A stretch of 64,000 nucleotides of DNA from Subdoligranulum variabile (GCF_025152575.1 NZ_CP102293.1:1364001-1428000), one strand, 5' to 3'; shown: positions 33,706 through 43,531, counted from the first letter of the stretch. A program made the numbers and translations. Notes: generated from the sequence alone by a model not told the origin.

Positions 33706-33735
33706 ATTATAACACACGCGTGTGTTTTCAATCAA
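33706..33735 (-). promoter_or_regulatory. Promoter with embedded palindromic operator
   Basis: On the minus strand TTGATT (33730-33735), an 18-bp spacer and TATAAT (33706-33711) precede the AlbA_2 gene. The spacer holds the perfect palindrome AACACACGCGTGTGTT (33711-33726), a likely repressor site. The ~170 bp from here to the JetD stop show no gene. Confidence 0.75.
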
Positions 33736-33904
33736 GAAAAAACGCATTTCCCGTGTTTTTTGTGCGATGCCAGTTTCTCTTCGCTGCACATTCTCTCATT
33801 TGTAATGGTACAAAAATATAGGTTTTTGTAAGATCCATGGTTCTGCAAAAGCTCCTATGTCAATCAGGGATAACCTATCGCCGTATAAGCACTCCCAAAA
33901 GGCT

Positions 33905-35179
33905 TCATTCTCCCGGATTTTGCAAATCGCCCAGATATTGCTCCGCCAGCGCCTCCTGGTATCCGGCGCGTCTTTCCGCCAGGACAGCCTGGGCGGTGGG
34001 ACGCAAGGCCGGGCAGGCGATCTGTTCCAGCTGGCGCATGCGGCCTTCCCCCTCGATTTTCTTTTCCGAGATGGCCCGCCGGTAGTCCTGCGGTTCCATG
34101 TGCCAGAAACGCACCCGTTCCCCGTATTCCTGCCACAGCCGGTCGGCGATGGAAAGGCCTTCCGGGTCAAAGTCCCCGGCGTAATAAAACAGGCAATCGG
34201 TTTGTGCCAGCAGGTCCAGCAGCTGCCAGGAAGCCTCTTTCAGCTGGCCGGAGGTGCAGACCAGCGGGTGCTGCAGCCGGCTTTGCCGGCACAGGGAGGA
34301 GAACAGCATCTGATTTTCCAGGAGATACACCCGGCTGGTGGGGCTGGATGCCCCCTTTACCTCCGCCAGCTGGGAGGAAGTGAGCAGGCAGAATTTTCCC
34401 GCCTGCCGCAATTGTGCCCAGACCAGATGCTCCCGGCCGTCGGCCCCTGTCAGGATCAAGCCGCGCTGCACCGTAAAATCCGAGATATCGTCCTGCATCA
34501 GTCCGCAGCGGCGCAGCAGCGCCAGACGCTGGCGGGCGCGGGTGGGCAGCGGCACCCCCTGCCAGAATGCCAGCGCGTGGAGCAGCAGACTGCCCGCCGG
34601 ATTTTTGCCGTCCAAGGCGTGGGGATCGGTGGAAACGGCATAACTGCAGAGGGCCAGTTCCTCCGGCTCGGCGTGTTGCTGCCGACGGTCCAGTGTGCAG
34701 CAGACCCAGTGCAGCCACCGGGCGGCCTCGGGCTGCCCGATACGGTCCTGCAGAACCCCGAAGCCATGGCTTTTGTCTTCTTCCATAGCCTGCAGCCAGC
34801 TGCGGGCCGCCGCACCGTGGGGCAAAGCCGCCTCTGCGGCGAAAAAGTGGTGTACTTCCTGCCGGCGGTCGGCTTTCTGTTGGGTGTGGGAGCGCAGCGG
34901 CACCCCGTCCAGCTGCTGCCAGAATTCTGCCAGGTCAGTCACCGCAAAACGGCTGTCCCGCAAGGCCTTTTCAAAATCCGACATCTTGTAGCGCAGTAGG
35001 GGCGGCACAAAATGGCGGCCCAGAAGTCCTTCGGCGGCACGGCATTCCTCCGGGGTGGCATCCTGCAGCCGGATCACACCGTCGGCATAGCCGGCCAGGC
35101 ATTTTTTTCGCAGCTGGGCCAGCTGTCGCTGCCAACCGGGTGCGGAAACAAAATAGTCCCGCAGGGATGATTCTTTCAT
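33905..35179 (-). CDS. jetD: Wadjet nuclease subunit JetD (type II, DUF2399/TIGR02679-like)
   Basis: A 424-aa protein, the DNA-cleaving part of Wadjet. The C-terminal Toprim domain shows the acidic Glu in RVYLLENQ near 290 and the metal motif FYYAGDFDPEG near 337. The N-terminal region forms the DUF3322-like arm (LLRYKMSDFEKAL, PLRSHTQQKADRRQEVHHFF). The start at 35179 overlaps the JetC stop (ATGA), and the two are clearly co-translated; the open frame extends further upstream within JetC. Wadjet extrudes circular DNA through JetABC and then cuts it through JetD, restricting plasmids. Confidence 0.85.
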   Translation of the reverse strand: MKESSLRDYFVSAPGWQRQLAQLRKKCLAGYADGVIRLQDATPEECRAAEGLLGRHFVPPLLRYKMSDFEKALRDSRFAVTDLAEFWQQLDGVPLRSHTQQKADRRQEVHHFFAAEAALPHGAAARSWLQAMEEDKSHGFGVLQDRIGQPEAARWLHWVCCTLDRRQQHAEPEELALCSYAVSTDPHALDGKNPAGSLLLHALAFWQGVPLPTRARQRLALLRRCGLMQDDISDFTVQRGLILTGADGREHLVWAQLRQAGKFCLLTSSQLAEVKGASSPTSRVYLLENQMLFSSLCRQSRLQHPLVCTSGQLKEASWQLLDLLAQTDCLFYYAGDFDPEGLSIADRLWQEYGERVRFWHMEPQDYRRAISEKKIEGEGRMRQLEQIACPALRPTAQAVLAERRAGYQEALAEQYLGDLQNPGE

Positions 35180-38100
35180 GATTCCTCCAGTCTTCGGACA
35201 TGACCGTCCCAGTGATAGCGCAGTACCGTGACGATTTGGGCATTCTGGGGGCGCCACAGCTCTGCAATGTTCAGCGAGGATACCGCGGGGTAGCATCCCC
35301 ACAGTGCCTGGGAGTTCATGATATAGTCAAACCCAAGCTCATGCACCAGGGCAAACATACTCTCGATGTTGGTCTCGTCCACACCGGCAAAGGCCTCGTC
35401 CAGCGCCATCAGCCGCGGAGCCTCTTTGCCCGCTGCTATGTACTGGGCCGCCAGCGCCGCAAACAGCGGCACATACATGGCCATGGCCTTTTCGCCGCCA
35501 CTGAAGCTGTTGAAGGCGGAATCGGTCAGCTCCTTTTTGGTCTGCTTCTCCGCCCCGCCCTTCTGGTAGAAAAGGCGGAAGGTGAACCAGTTCCGGAAAT
35601 CCAGCGCCTCCCGCATCAACTCCGAGTAGGTGGCCGGGGTGGCCTCCATCTGGGAGCGCTCCCGCGCCCGGTTGATCTTGGCGCGGAAATGGTCGGTGAT
35701 CTTCTGCCGGTCCGCATCCCCCATCAAGGCCGGGTCCTTGCGCAGCAGCTTGAGCAGTTCCCCCGTGTCCAGCTCCTTCTGCTGGTCGGCGGGCTTTCCC
35801 TTCCACACAAGGCTGAACCGCAATCCCATGGAAGTGTTCAGCTGTTCCATGATCCCGCTCATCCGCTGGGTCCATTCCTGGCTGCTGTTGATGCGGTGGC
35901 TCAGCTTGGTGATGATCGTCTGGTTGAGGATCGTCTCGAACAGGCGGCGGTCCTCCCGGGAGAGGAGCTGTTCTTCCACTTCCCGCTGGCTTTCCAGCCG
36001 CCGGATGAAGTCCAGCAGATCCAGCCGCTGGCCGTCCAGGTAGAGTTCGATACAGACGCGGCTGCGCAGCCGCCCTTCCTCACTGGCAAACAGTGACTGG
36101 ATGCCTATGCGGTAGGTATTCAGCGTACTGGTGTTACGCATATTTTTTTCTAAGGATGTACGCAAGTCCTCCGGCCCCAGGTTGCGGTCCTTCTGGCGGA
36201 TGTGGTCCCGGGCGGCTTCCGCCTGCTTCCACAGAGGTGTCTCCCCCCGCCCCGGCTGACCGGGGCCGCGGCAAAGTTCTTCCTCAAAGATCTGGCGCAG
36301 CGCTTCCTCCTCCCCGATGGCCTTTTGCAGGTCCTGTTTTTTCCGGGTCAGTTCGGGGCCCTGATGATCCAGATCGTTCTGCCGCAGCAGGACCTGTTTA
36401 TCGGTATCATGGTATTGTTTCTGTGCCCGCTCCAGCGCCTCGTTCAGCGCTTCCAGCTTCTGGGCCAGGGCCTGGATTTCCGGCTGAGCCAGATAGCGCT
36501 CCAGCTCCTCCAGGGCGGCTTTTGTCTTGCGCTGTTCGGCCTGCTGGCGGCGGACCCGGTCGGTGCAGGCCAGCAGGTCCTCGTTCAGGTCATTCATCTG
36601 CTGTTCCAGTTCCTGCACCCGGCTCTGACACCGTTCCAGTTTTTCCTTGCCCTCCGAAATGGTCCGGTACTGTTCCCGGTATTCCTCGCAGAGATCCACC
36701 ATCTGCTCATAGGTTTGGGCGTCCTGCTCGTAGGGAAGGCCCCGGGTCAGCGGCAGGATCTCGGCGCGCAGATCGGCAAGCTGTTTCTGCTGCCGCTGCA
36801 GCTGCTGGGTGCAGTCATCCAGGGTCCGTTCCCGACGTTCCGTCTCGTCTCGCTGTCTGGCGGCAAGGTCCAGTGCCATCGCCAGATCGGCGGTGGTGGG
36901 GCGGGCTTCATAGGCCTGCTGAAGCTGCCGCTGCGCCCCCTCGGTCTGCTGCAGGCGCGCCCGGATTTCTTCCAGTTCCCGCTGCTTTTCTTCCATCTGC
37001 CGGGCAAGGGCCTCCATCTGCCGTTCCCGGTTGGCCCGCCGGGCCGAAGCGCCGATATATCCGGCCGGCTGCAGGGCCACGCTCCGCCCCTGCAGCACCC
37101 CCTGGCGGTACCGGCCGTCGGCGGCAAACCAGGCATGGCCCGCCGGCTGTTCCGAAAGGCAGGCCAGGACCCCGGCCATATCGGCCCACGGGGGCAGCTC
37201 CCGTTCCGGCCGCAGGGGCAGCGGCGCTGCCGCCGGGGACAGGTCCTTCAGGCAAAGGAAGTGATCGGGATGTTCGGCCAGCAGTTCCGGCATCTTTGCC
37301 AGTGTTTCCGGCGGCACCACCAGCGCGTCGAGAATCCCTGCATCCGCCAGCTGTGCTTCCAGCAGGGCACGGCGTTCCGGCGGCAGATCCGGCGCAAAAT
37401 CCACCAGCTCGTAAAAGGAGGCATGGGGTATGCCGCGCTCTTGCAGGTAGGCACGGGTGGCCTGCACTGCTTCGCTGCGCCGGGGCGGCAGGTCCTTCTG
37501 GTTTTCCAGCTCCCTGCGGCGGGCGGCCAGCTCGTTGAGCTGCTGCTGGCTGTCCTTTTGTTGCTGTTCCCAGAGGGTATGTTCCTGCAACAACGGCATC
37601 GAAAGCCGCTGCAGCGCCCCGCTGAGAATCTTCTGCATCTCCTGTTCCTGGGCCAGCCCTTCGTAGGCGGTGACCTGGGCAAAGAGCGCCATCACCTCCT
37701 CATGCCGCAGGCAAAAGACTTGCGTCGGTTCTTCCAGCGCTGCGAAGGCTTCGCTCAGCTCGTCCCGCATGGCGTTCACCGTTCCCTGGGCCGCTTCCCA
37801 CTGGCTTTGGGCATGGCGCAGGGCCTGGGCCGCCGCATCCCGCTCCTGCTGGTACCGGTCCAGCCGTCCCAGGGCTTCCTCCTGGCGGCGCAGTCCTTCC
37901 TCCGCCTTGCGCAGCCGGGCGGCAAAACGGGCGATCTCCGGCTGTTCCTGTTGGAAATCCACCGCCTGCAGGGTGGCAGGGTGGCCGGGGTAACGCAGTT
38001 CCTCATTCTGCTCCCCCAGTTCCCGGAACGCCTCCTCCACTCCGTCCTGCTCGTCGTCACAGCGGCGCACTGCCTGGCGGCGGTCCCGCTCCTTGCTATC

Positions 38101-39207
38101 CAGCGCTGTCTGCTTTCTGCGTTCTTCCTGCTGCTCCCGGTCGATGGCTTCCTGCTGCTGCGCCACCTGGCGGCGGCATTCTTCCCTGCGGCGCACTGCG
38201 TTGTCCAGGTCGCTGCCCTCCCGCAGCACTTCCAGCTGACGGGAAATCTCCCCCATCTGCTGTTCCGCCTCCCGGCGGCCCGCCCGGGCCTCCTCCAGCG
38301 CCTGTTGCGTCAGGGCGACCTTGTCTTCCAGGCTCTTTACTTCGGTCTGACGCTGCTGGGTAAACTGACGGGCCGCCAGATAGTACTGTCCTTTTTTGCC
38401 CAACACATACTGATTGTAGCGGGTATACTCGTTGCGCAGCAGGCGGGCGTCCTGCAGACTCTGCCCCAGCGCTTCCAGCCGGTGCTGGATGGTGTCCATC
38501 TTTTCCATGGAATTGACCATGGGGGCGATGTCCTCCTCGCTCAACGGCTGCAGCGAGGCGTTGAGGATCTCCTGCACCAGCCGCGGGGAAAAGTCCTTGC
38601 TCAATTTGGGTTTGCGCAGCTGGATCAAAAGGCGGAGCAGCCGGTCATACTGTTCCATCTCGGCACAGCCGAAGAGCATGCGGTTGACCATCTGTTTGTA
38701 GTCGCTGCCCCGTTCCACCCAGTTTTCGCCGTCGCCGAACCGGTTGTGGACTTCCTGCCTGGTAAGGGAGATGTGCTGGGAGCCCTTGGTCTCAAACAGG
38801 GCAAAGTCCTCCGGCCCGGTGCCGATGCGCCGGCCGTCACTCAGGCAGAATCCCCAGAATTCCACGGTGCTGCTGCTGCGCCGGGCCCGCAGCCCCACCA
38901 CCAGGGTGCGGTAGAGCCTGTGTTCCGGCTTGATGAATTCCAGATAGAGATAGCCGGTGCTTTCCTCCTTCTCCTCCCCCAACAGGTAATAGGCCATTTT
39001 GCGGTCCTTGCTGCCGAAGGAATCCAGCCGGTAGGGACGCAGATCGCCGTCCAGCATGAAGGGGATGAAGCTCTGGGTGGTGACGGATTTGCCCGCGCCG
39101 TTCTCACCCCGCAGCAAAAGGCGTCCCTCGCTGAAGGGGAACTCCTCCCAGTCATAGAGCCAGAAGTTTACAAATCCCAGTTTGTTCATCCGCCAGCGTT
39201 CCTGCAT
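35176..39207 (-). CDS. jetC: Wadjet SMC-like ATPase JetC (TIGR02680-like)
   Basis: A 1343-aa SMC/MukB-type motor. Walker A RGENGAGKS lies at residues 33-41, two long coiled-coil arms span ~270-1000 with a hinge-like globular part around 560-720, and the C-terminal head has the ABC signature FNSFSGGEKA near 1230 and Walker B LMALDEAFAGVDE near 1265. It is the loop-extruding motor that with JetA and JetB traps closed circular DNA. The ATG at 39207 has AAGGAGGG 8 bases upstream and follows JetB by 12 bp. Length is normal for the type II family. Confidence 0.9.
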   Translation of the reverse strand: MQERWRMNKLGFVNFWLYDWEEFPFSEGRLLLRGENGAGKSVTTQSFIPFMLDGDLRPYRLDSFGSKDRKMAYYLLGEEKEESTGYLYLEFIKPEHRLYRTLVVGLRARRSSSTVEFWGFCLSDGRRIGTGPEDFALFETKGSQHISLTRQEVHNRFGDGENWVERGSDYKQMVNRMLFGCAEMEQYDRLLRLLIQLRKPKLSKDFSPRLVQEILNASLQPLSEEDIAPMVNSMEKMDTIQHRLEALGQSLQDARLLRNEYTRYNQYVLGKKGQYYLAARQFTQQRQTEVKSLEDKVALTQQALEEARAGRREAEQQMGEISRQLEVLREGSDLDNAVRRREECRRQVAQQQEAIDREQQEERRKQTALDSKERDRRQAVRRCDDEQDGVEEAFRELGEQNEELRYPGHPATLQAVDFQQEQPEIARFAARLRKAEEGLRRQEEALGRLDRYQQERDAAAQALRHAQSQWEAAQGTVNAMRDELSEAFAALEEPTQVFCLRHEEVMALFAQVTAYEGLAQEQEMQKILSGALQRLSMPLLQEHTLWEQQQKDSQQQLNELAARRRELENQKDLPPRRSEAVQATRAYLQERGIPHASFYELVDFAPDLPPERRALLEAQLADAGILDALVVPPETLAKMPELLAEHPDHFLCLKDLSPAAAPLPLRPERELPPWADMAGVLACLSEQPAGHAWFAADGRYRQGVLQGRSVALQPAGYIGASARRANRERQMEALARQMEEKQRELEEIRARLQQTEGAQRQLQQAYEARPTTADLAMALDLAARQRDETERRERTLDDCTQQLQRQQKQLADLRAEILPLTRGLPYEQDAQTYEQMVDLCEEYREQYRTISEGKEKLERCQSRVQELEQQMNDLNEDLLACTDRVRRQQAEQRKTKAALEELERYLAQPEIQALAQKLEALNEALERAQKQYHDTDKQVLLRQNDLDHQGPELTRKKQDLQKAIGEEEALRQIFEEELCRGPGQPGRGETPLWKQAEAARDHIRQKDRNLGPEDLRTSLEKNMRNTSTLNTYRIGIQSLFASEEGRLRSRVCIELYLDGQRLDLLDFIRRLESQREVEEQLLSREDRRLFETILNQTIITKLSHRINSSQEWTQRMSGIMEQLNTSMGLRFSLVWKGKPADQQKELDTGELLKLLRKDPALMGDADRQKITDHFRAKINRARERSQMEATPATYSELMREALDFRNWFTFRLFYQKGGAEKQTKKELTDSAFNSFSGGEKAMAMYVPLFAALAAQYIAAGKEAPRLMALDEAFAGVDETNIESMFALVHELGFDYIMNSQALWGCYPAVSSLNIAELWRPQNAQIVTVLRYHWDGHVRRLEES

Positions 39208-39219
39208 GGTTGTCCCTCC

Positions 39220-40341
39220 TTATCGCTTTTGGGGATAGATCCCCTGCCACAGGGCAAAGCCCGACTGCAGGGTCACCACTTCTCCCTCCACGGCGGCAAA
39301 GTCCCAGTAGCACAGTTCCTCCAGTATTTCCTGGGTCAGCGCCGCCAGGTCCTTTTCGGCCACCGTTTTGCCCCATTGGTCCTTGTATTCCTGCCGCAAG
39401 TCTTCCAATTCCCGGGAAAAGGCCTCCCGCGTCAGATGCACCCGGTCATCCGGGTCCCGGGGAAACGCCCCGCACTGGATTTTTTCGGTGAGCCGCTCGG
39501 AGAGCAGCAGTACAATATCGCTGCGCATCTGGTCCCGGGGAAAGCAGTTGCCGCAGGGCTCGCCATCCTCCGGCAGGAAGAAGGCGCCGTTGTGATAGAT
39601 CTGCAGTTTGCCGCCGATGGTTTCGTCCAGATTCCGCTGCAGGATGCCCCGCTGATTCTTGATATAGGCATAGAGGGAGTCGGCGGGGTCCTCCCAGTAG
39701 ACCGCCGGGGCCAGCGCCAGCTGCCGGTAGACGCGCCAGGTGCGGAAGGTACCCCGCTCCTGATCGGGGCCGTCCTCGGGCGGATTTTCAAAATCCCGCA
39801 CCGAGGTATATCCGGTGATGTCCCGATGAAAATGCACGCTGAAATACCGGCACAGCCCGGTATTCTCATAGAGCACTTCCTGGTCCTGGTGGGCGGCGAA
39901 GCCGTCGCTTTCCCCCTCGAAACTGCGCAGCAGGCCCAGGCGCTCGGCGTATTGCAGCACCCGCACCAGCGAGGTACGGCAGGAGTACCGCTCCCAGGAA
40001 AGGTCGGGCAGCCAGGGCTTTGTGTAGGCCAGCACGGCCTGGGTCAGTTCCGAGAGCAGAAAGCGCTGGCCGTCGTCCTTGTCCTCCAGCAAAAGCAGGA
40101 CCCCGCACAAAAGACAGTAATCCTGCACCTCGGTGAATTCCGGGATCCCGAAGGCTTCCTGCGCCCGGGCCGGTTCCTTCACCAGGCGGATCACCTGCTC
40201 GGTACAGATCACTTCCCAGCCGAATTGCTCCCGCAGCGCCCGGCGCAGGGCAGGCAGTTTGCGGCGCACCTGATAAAAGAGTTCCCGGTCCTCCTCCCGA
40301 CGGATCCAGAACCGGTCCAGCAGCGCGCGAAATTCATCCAT
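39220..40341 (-). CDS. jetB: Wadjet subunit JetB (DUF2398/TIGR02678-like, MukE-type)
   Basis: A 373-aa protein of the DUF2398 family, corresponding to the kleisin-associated winged-helix subunit. Its beginning MDEFRALLDRFWIRREEDRE and the segments FGIPEFTEVQDYCLLCGVLLLLED and SCRTSLVRVLQYAERLGLL (each a helical/winged-helix block) fit the family. The ATG at 40341 has GAGGAGG 9 bases upstream and overlaps the JetA stop by 8 bases. It sits between JetA and JetC as in all Wadjet operons. Confidence 0.85.
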   Translation of the reverse strand: MDEFRALLDRFWIRREEDRELFYQVRRKLPALRRALREQFGWEVICTEQVIRLVKEPARAQEAFGIPEFTEVQDYCLLCGVLLLLEDKDDGQRFLLSELTQAVLAYTKPWLPDLSWERYSCRTSLVRVLQYAERLGLLRSFEGESDGFAAHQDQEVLYENTGLCRYFSVHFHRDITGYTSVRDFENPPEDGPDQERGTFRTWRVYRQLALAPAVYWEDPADSLYAYIKNQRGILQRNLDETIGGKLQIYHNGAFFLPEDGEPCGNCFPRDQMRSDIVLLLSERLTEKIQCGAFPRDPDDRVHLTREAFSRELEDLRQEYKDQWGKTVAEKDLAALTQEILEELCYWDFAAVEGEVVTLQSGFALWQGIYPQKR

Positions 40342-41836
40342 GGGCGGGCACCTCCTCAAATTCCAGACAGTAGGCGGGCATGGTCAGGTCCCCGTCGGTG
40401 CAGTGCAGCACACAGGTCTGCCCCGGCGAGCAGGTCAGGCGATAGGCCTGGCCAAATTCGGTGCGGGCGGATTTGCTGACGTTGGCGTTGGCTTTCACCA
40501 CCCAATTCAGAAGGCTCATCCGGATTTCCGGCGTGACCACTTCCTCCAGCGCCGAAAAATCCAGCCGGCCTTTCCGGATCAGCCGCTCCAGCCGGGCCTG
40601 CAGGGCCGCCTTCTGTTGCAGGTAAGCCTGCTTCTGGGCAGCCTTCTCCAGGCTTTTGTCCTCAAAAAAGCTTTTCTCCCGCGGGGGACGGCCGGGCCGC
40701 CGGCGGTTGCGCAGCTGGTAGAGAAAGGGTTGTCCGTCATAGCAGCTGCCCGTCTCGTAGAGATCTTCCGGCTCGATGCCGGTGAGATGCACCGCCCGCT
40801 GGGCGCCGAACACCATGCCGGAAAGCCGCCGGGCATCGGCCAGGGTGGGACAGGCGGCAAACAGCTCCAGGAATTTTTTGTATTCCACCTTCCGGTTGGC
40901 ACCGCCGCTGTGCGCCTGCAAAATCAGTTCCGCATTCATCAGGATCCGCTGGATGATGTCGTTGGCCAGTTCCAGCACATGCTCACTGTCGCTCTGTCCG
41001 CTCTCGCCGGGCACAAACCAGCGGTAAAACCCCTGCCAGAAACCGTAAATCTCCTCCCGCAGCTGCCGGGGATAGTCCTCGGACCGCTGAATCAGCCGGC
41101 CCTCCCCTTCCTGCAGCTGCGTCGCATATACCTCCTGCAGCATCGTCTCCACCTGCTCCGGCGGCAGGCTCAGCAGCATCCGGCGGATCTTCTCGGCATA
41201 GCGCTGCAGTTCCAGCACGAACTCCTGCAGATAGCGCACCACCTTGTCCTTATAGGGCAAAAACTCCGTGGTCTGCAAAATATGCCTGGCATGGGAGGAA
41301 TAGAAATCCCGCAGATAGTCCTGATACCGGTTGGTCAGCTGGCGGAAGTCCCTTTGCAGCTGATCCCACAGCTGGTTCAGCGCGCGGGCATCCGCCCCGG
41401 CCCGCTCCGTCATCCGTTCCAGCGTGTCCAGAATCCGCTCGAACAGCTGGGAGGAGAGGATCGCCGTGCGCAGATCGAGATTTTCCAGAGAAATGGTCAT
41501 CCGCTCGATCTCGGTGGCCGTCTGGGACATGGAATAGCTGAACTGCTTGTTCTTGTATTCGGCGATGCTGGTGGGCCGGTGGGGGTCCTGGATTGGCACC
41601 AGATTCCGCCAGCCGCACAGCGCGTTCAGGTCCTGCTCCAGTTGTTCCGCCGTGTACTCCCCAAAATGGGCATCCGCCCGCAGCAGCGCCAGCAGTTCCG
41701 TCTTGTTCAGCCGGATATGGGCCTTTTGGGATTCCAGGTAGAAGGTGCGCATGATGGCCCGGTACCGCCAGGCGTTCTCCGCCGTGAGATAACTGGCTTC
41801 CGGCACACTGTTCAGTGTAATGGCGTGAAATTGCAT
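40334..41836 (-). CDS. jetA: Wadjet subunit JetA (DUF2397/TIGR02677-like, MukF/kleisin-type)
   Basis: A 500-aa protein of the DUF2397 family. The N-terminal winged-helix region has SYLTAENAWRYRAIMRTFYL, then LEQDLNALCGWRNLVPIQD and FSYSMSQTATEIERMTISLE, followed by a long helical middle and a C-terminal domain with MSLLNWVVKANAN. It acts as the kleisin bridging the JetC heads. The start at 41836 has GGAAGGGGAG upstream; an upstream start would add 9 residues. First gene of the operon. Presence of DUF2397/2398 relatives identifies a type II Wadjet. Confidence 0.85.
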   Translation of the reverse strand: MQFHAITLNSVPEASYLTAENAWRYRAIMRTFYLESQKAHIRLNKTELLALLRADAHFGEYTAEQLEQDLNALCGWRNLVPIQDPHRPTSIAEYKNKQFSYSMSQTATEIERMTISLENLDLRTAILSSQLFERILDTLERMTERAGADARALNQLWDQLQRDFRQLTNRYQDYLRDFYSSHARHILQTTEFLPYKDKVVRYLQEFVLELQRYAEKIRRMLLSLPPEQVETMLQEVYATQLQEGEGRLIQRSEDYPRQLREEIYGFWQGFYRWFVPGESGQSDSEHVLELANDIIQRILMNAELILQAHSGGANRKVEYKKFLELFAACPTLADARRLSGMVFGAQRAVHLTGIEPEDLYETGSCYDGQPFLYQLRNRRRPGRPPREKSFFEDKSLEKAAQKQAYLQQKAALQARLERLIRKGRLDFSALEEVVTPEIRMSLLNWVVKANANVSKSARTEFGQAYRLTCSPGQTCVLHCTDGDLTMPAYCLEFEEVPAHG

Positions 41837-42285
41837 CGGCTCACTCCCCTTCCATGGCAGCAAGGGCTCTTCTTCTGGTAGTTATAACCAGTGTACCAGA
41901 GGTCCTATCCGATAAAAAGGATTTCGACAAAATCCCCCATGAACTTTGTCGATATTCCTAAAACAATCCCGGAGGAATTGTGCAAAACAGAGTAAGTTTT
42001 TATAGAAACGCAAAAATCCCGATACTTTTATAATTATAATTGGCCATTTGTACTCATCACTCACTTTTCGATGCTATAAAGCGAAAAATTGCTATGGTCT
42101 CATATGCAATTTTTTTGAATAACTAAAGCCGTAAGTAAAAATTCGTTTCCTTATACGCCGGTTTCTCTTGGCCAAGTAAAGAAAATGCCCTAAAATTTTA
42201 TTTATGCTTCGTTTAAGGAAAAATAGTTAAAAGGGCTTTACGTTAGGCGAAAAAGCCATAGAATATTTGTGGAGGTAATTATTCC
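41837..42285. other. AT-rich intergenic region between Wadjet and the Fic remnant
   Basis: About 450 bp with no ORF I can support. It holds the divergent upstream regions of jetA (minus) and of the Fic remnant (plus). TACACT and TATAA-like -10 candidates occur on the minus strand near 41885-41900, without a clear -35. Confidence 0.5.
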
Positions 42286-42808
42286 ATGCTAGTAACATCT
42301 CCGAGAACAGGTCGCGTTGTCACAACACTGACTGGCTATCAAACATTTATTCCAAACAAACTTCCTCCCAATCCTCCTGTTTTGATGGATGATGAGATGC
42401 AATAAACAAAATCGAACAGAGTACTATGATCGGTTAATGAATGTCCGCTTACGCGGAGATTGGGAAAGCTGGATAAAATTCTTTTTGAAAGGTGTTACAG
42501 CAACGGCTGAGGGAGCGACCAATTCCGCAATTCAGATTTTGGCTATGAAAGATCGTTACGAAAAACAACTTTCCGAAATGCCAGGAAACAACAATAACAG
42601 TCACCGATTACTGGATTTGCTTTTTGAAATGCCTCGCATTTCCAGAGCTGATGTCAAAGATCGCCTTGAAATATCATCCCCTACCGCAGGTGCCCTGTTG
42701 GAGCAATTTGAAAATCTAGGCATCCTTGCCGATATTACACCGGAACGGCAACGGAATAAACGCTATAGCTTTGCCGAGTATGTTTCTATTCTGGAGGAAG
42801 GGACCTGA
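42286..42808 (+). pseudogene. Fic-family protein with the catalytic core deleted
   Basis: A well-formed start (GGAGG 10 bases before ATG 42286) opens a 39-codon frame with the Fic N-terminal signature YQTFIPNKLPPNPPVLMDDE. It stops at 42403-42405. In another frame the sequence NKQNRTEYYDRLMNVRLRGD, then WESWIKFFLKGV, begins at once; this is the region that normally follows the Fic active site, and it continues to a C-terminal winged helix (SRADVKDRLEISSPTAGALL) ending at 42808. About 200 or more residues including the HPFxDGNGR AMPylation motif are missing. The gene is therefore dead as an AMP transferase, though the C-terminal ORF (42389-42808, 139 aa) could still be translated as a DNA-binding fragment. 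Confidence 0.8.
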
Positions 42809-43088
42809 ATTTCTATTCCAAAGAGAAATTCAGAGACTCGCATTTATGGGGATTGGTTGCTCCCTGCCTATGCAGACAGATGCCGTTCGGGATTTATTCT
42901 ATCCGAGTTCTAAAATGCAATGACTCCTATTTTGTGTCAGAAGATCTCGAAAAAGTACCAACGTCCAGAACTATCTCCTCAAAAGTCCTAATTTTCTCAC
43001 ATTGTGGACTTTCAAGTATTTTTGTTTTTTCGCCATTTTTCTTTAACAGAGTTCATTTGTCCCAAGATTAGTTGATAACACTTCGGCT
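42809..43088. other. Intergenic region before repeat copy 2
   Basis: About 280 bp of AT-rich sequence. No ORF with a ribosome site and no clear structured element is seen. Confidence 0.5.
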
Positions 43089-43266
43089 GTGCGTAGTAGT
43101 CTGGTCGGAGAACTGTGACGCACAGGCAAATAGCATGAACCAGCGCCGGAAATTGTGTAGTGTGCACAATTTCCGGCGCTGGTTGTGGTGGTTATAAAAG
43201 AATGTTGGAACGTAAAAACGACACGCGGAACCGGCTGGGAAGAAGGAGTGGTCAGCGGATGGTCAA
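43089..43266 (+). repeat. Dispersed non-coding repeat, copy 2
   Basis: Same orientation as copies 1 and 3. It holds the core GTAGTAGTCTGGTCGGAGAA, the hairpin at 43141-43181 with a perfect 17-bp stem (CAGCGCCGGAAATTGTG / CACAATTTCCGGCGCTG) and the trailing GGAACCGGCTGGGAAGAAGG. The left extension seen in copies 1 and 3 is not recognisable here. Compensating difference: the arm mismatch present in copy 1 is paired here. Confidence 0.75.
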
Positions 43267-43477
43267 ATGGTGTTCATCGAATATTTTGTGAAAATTGTTT
43301 GAGGCCATAATTGGATAGAAGGAACGACAAGGCCGGTTTGCCCTGAATTTGGATTTTCAGATGCAGGAGTCGAGTATTCGTTTTTGTAGCAAATGAAACA
43401 CGGCCCCACCCAAAATTTGGACAGATCCTATGTCGACTCGCTAAAAAAGTAAATAAATTTTCTATATGTAAAATATA

Positions 43478-43507
43478 TTGACATTCTCGATGTCGGCGTG
43501 ATATAGT
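43478..43507 (+). promoter_or_regulatory. Promoter of the kinase/phosphatase cassette
   Basis: TTGACA (43478-43483), an 18-bp spacer and TATAGT (43502-43507) lie 25 bp before the HTH-PIN gene. The spacer carries CTCGATGTCGGCG, and the encoded HTH may bind here. The sequence 43267-43477 holds no gene. Confidence 0.8.
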
Positions 43508-43531
43508 TAACTCAACGGAGGAGGATGGATC

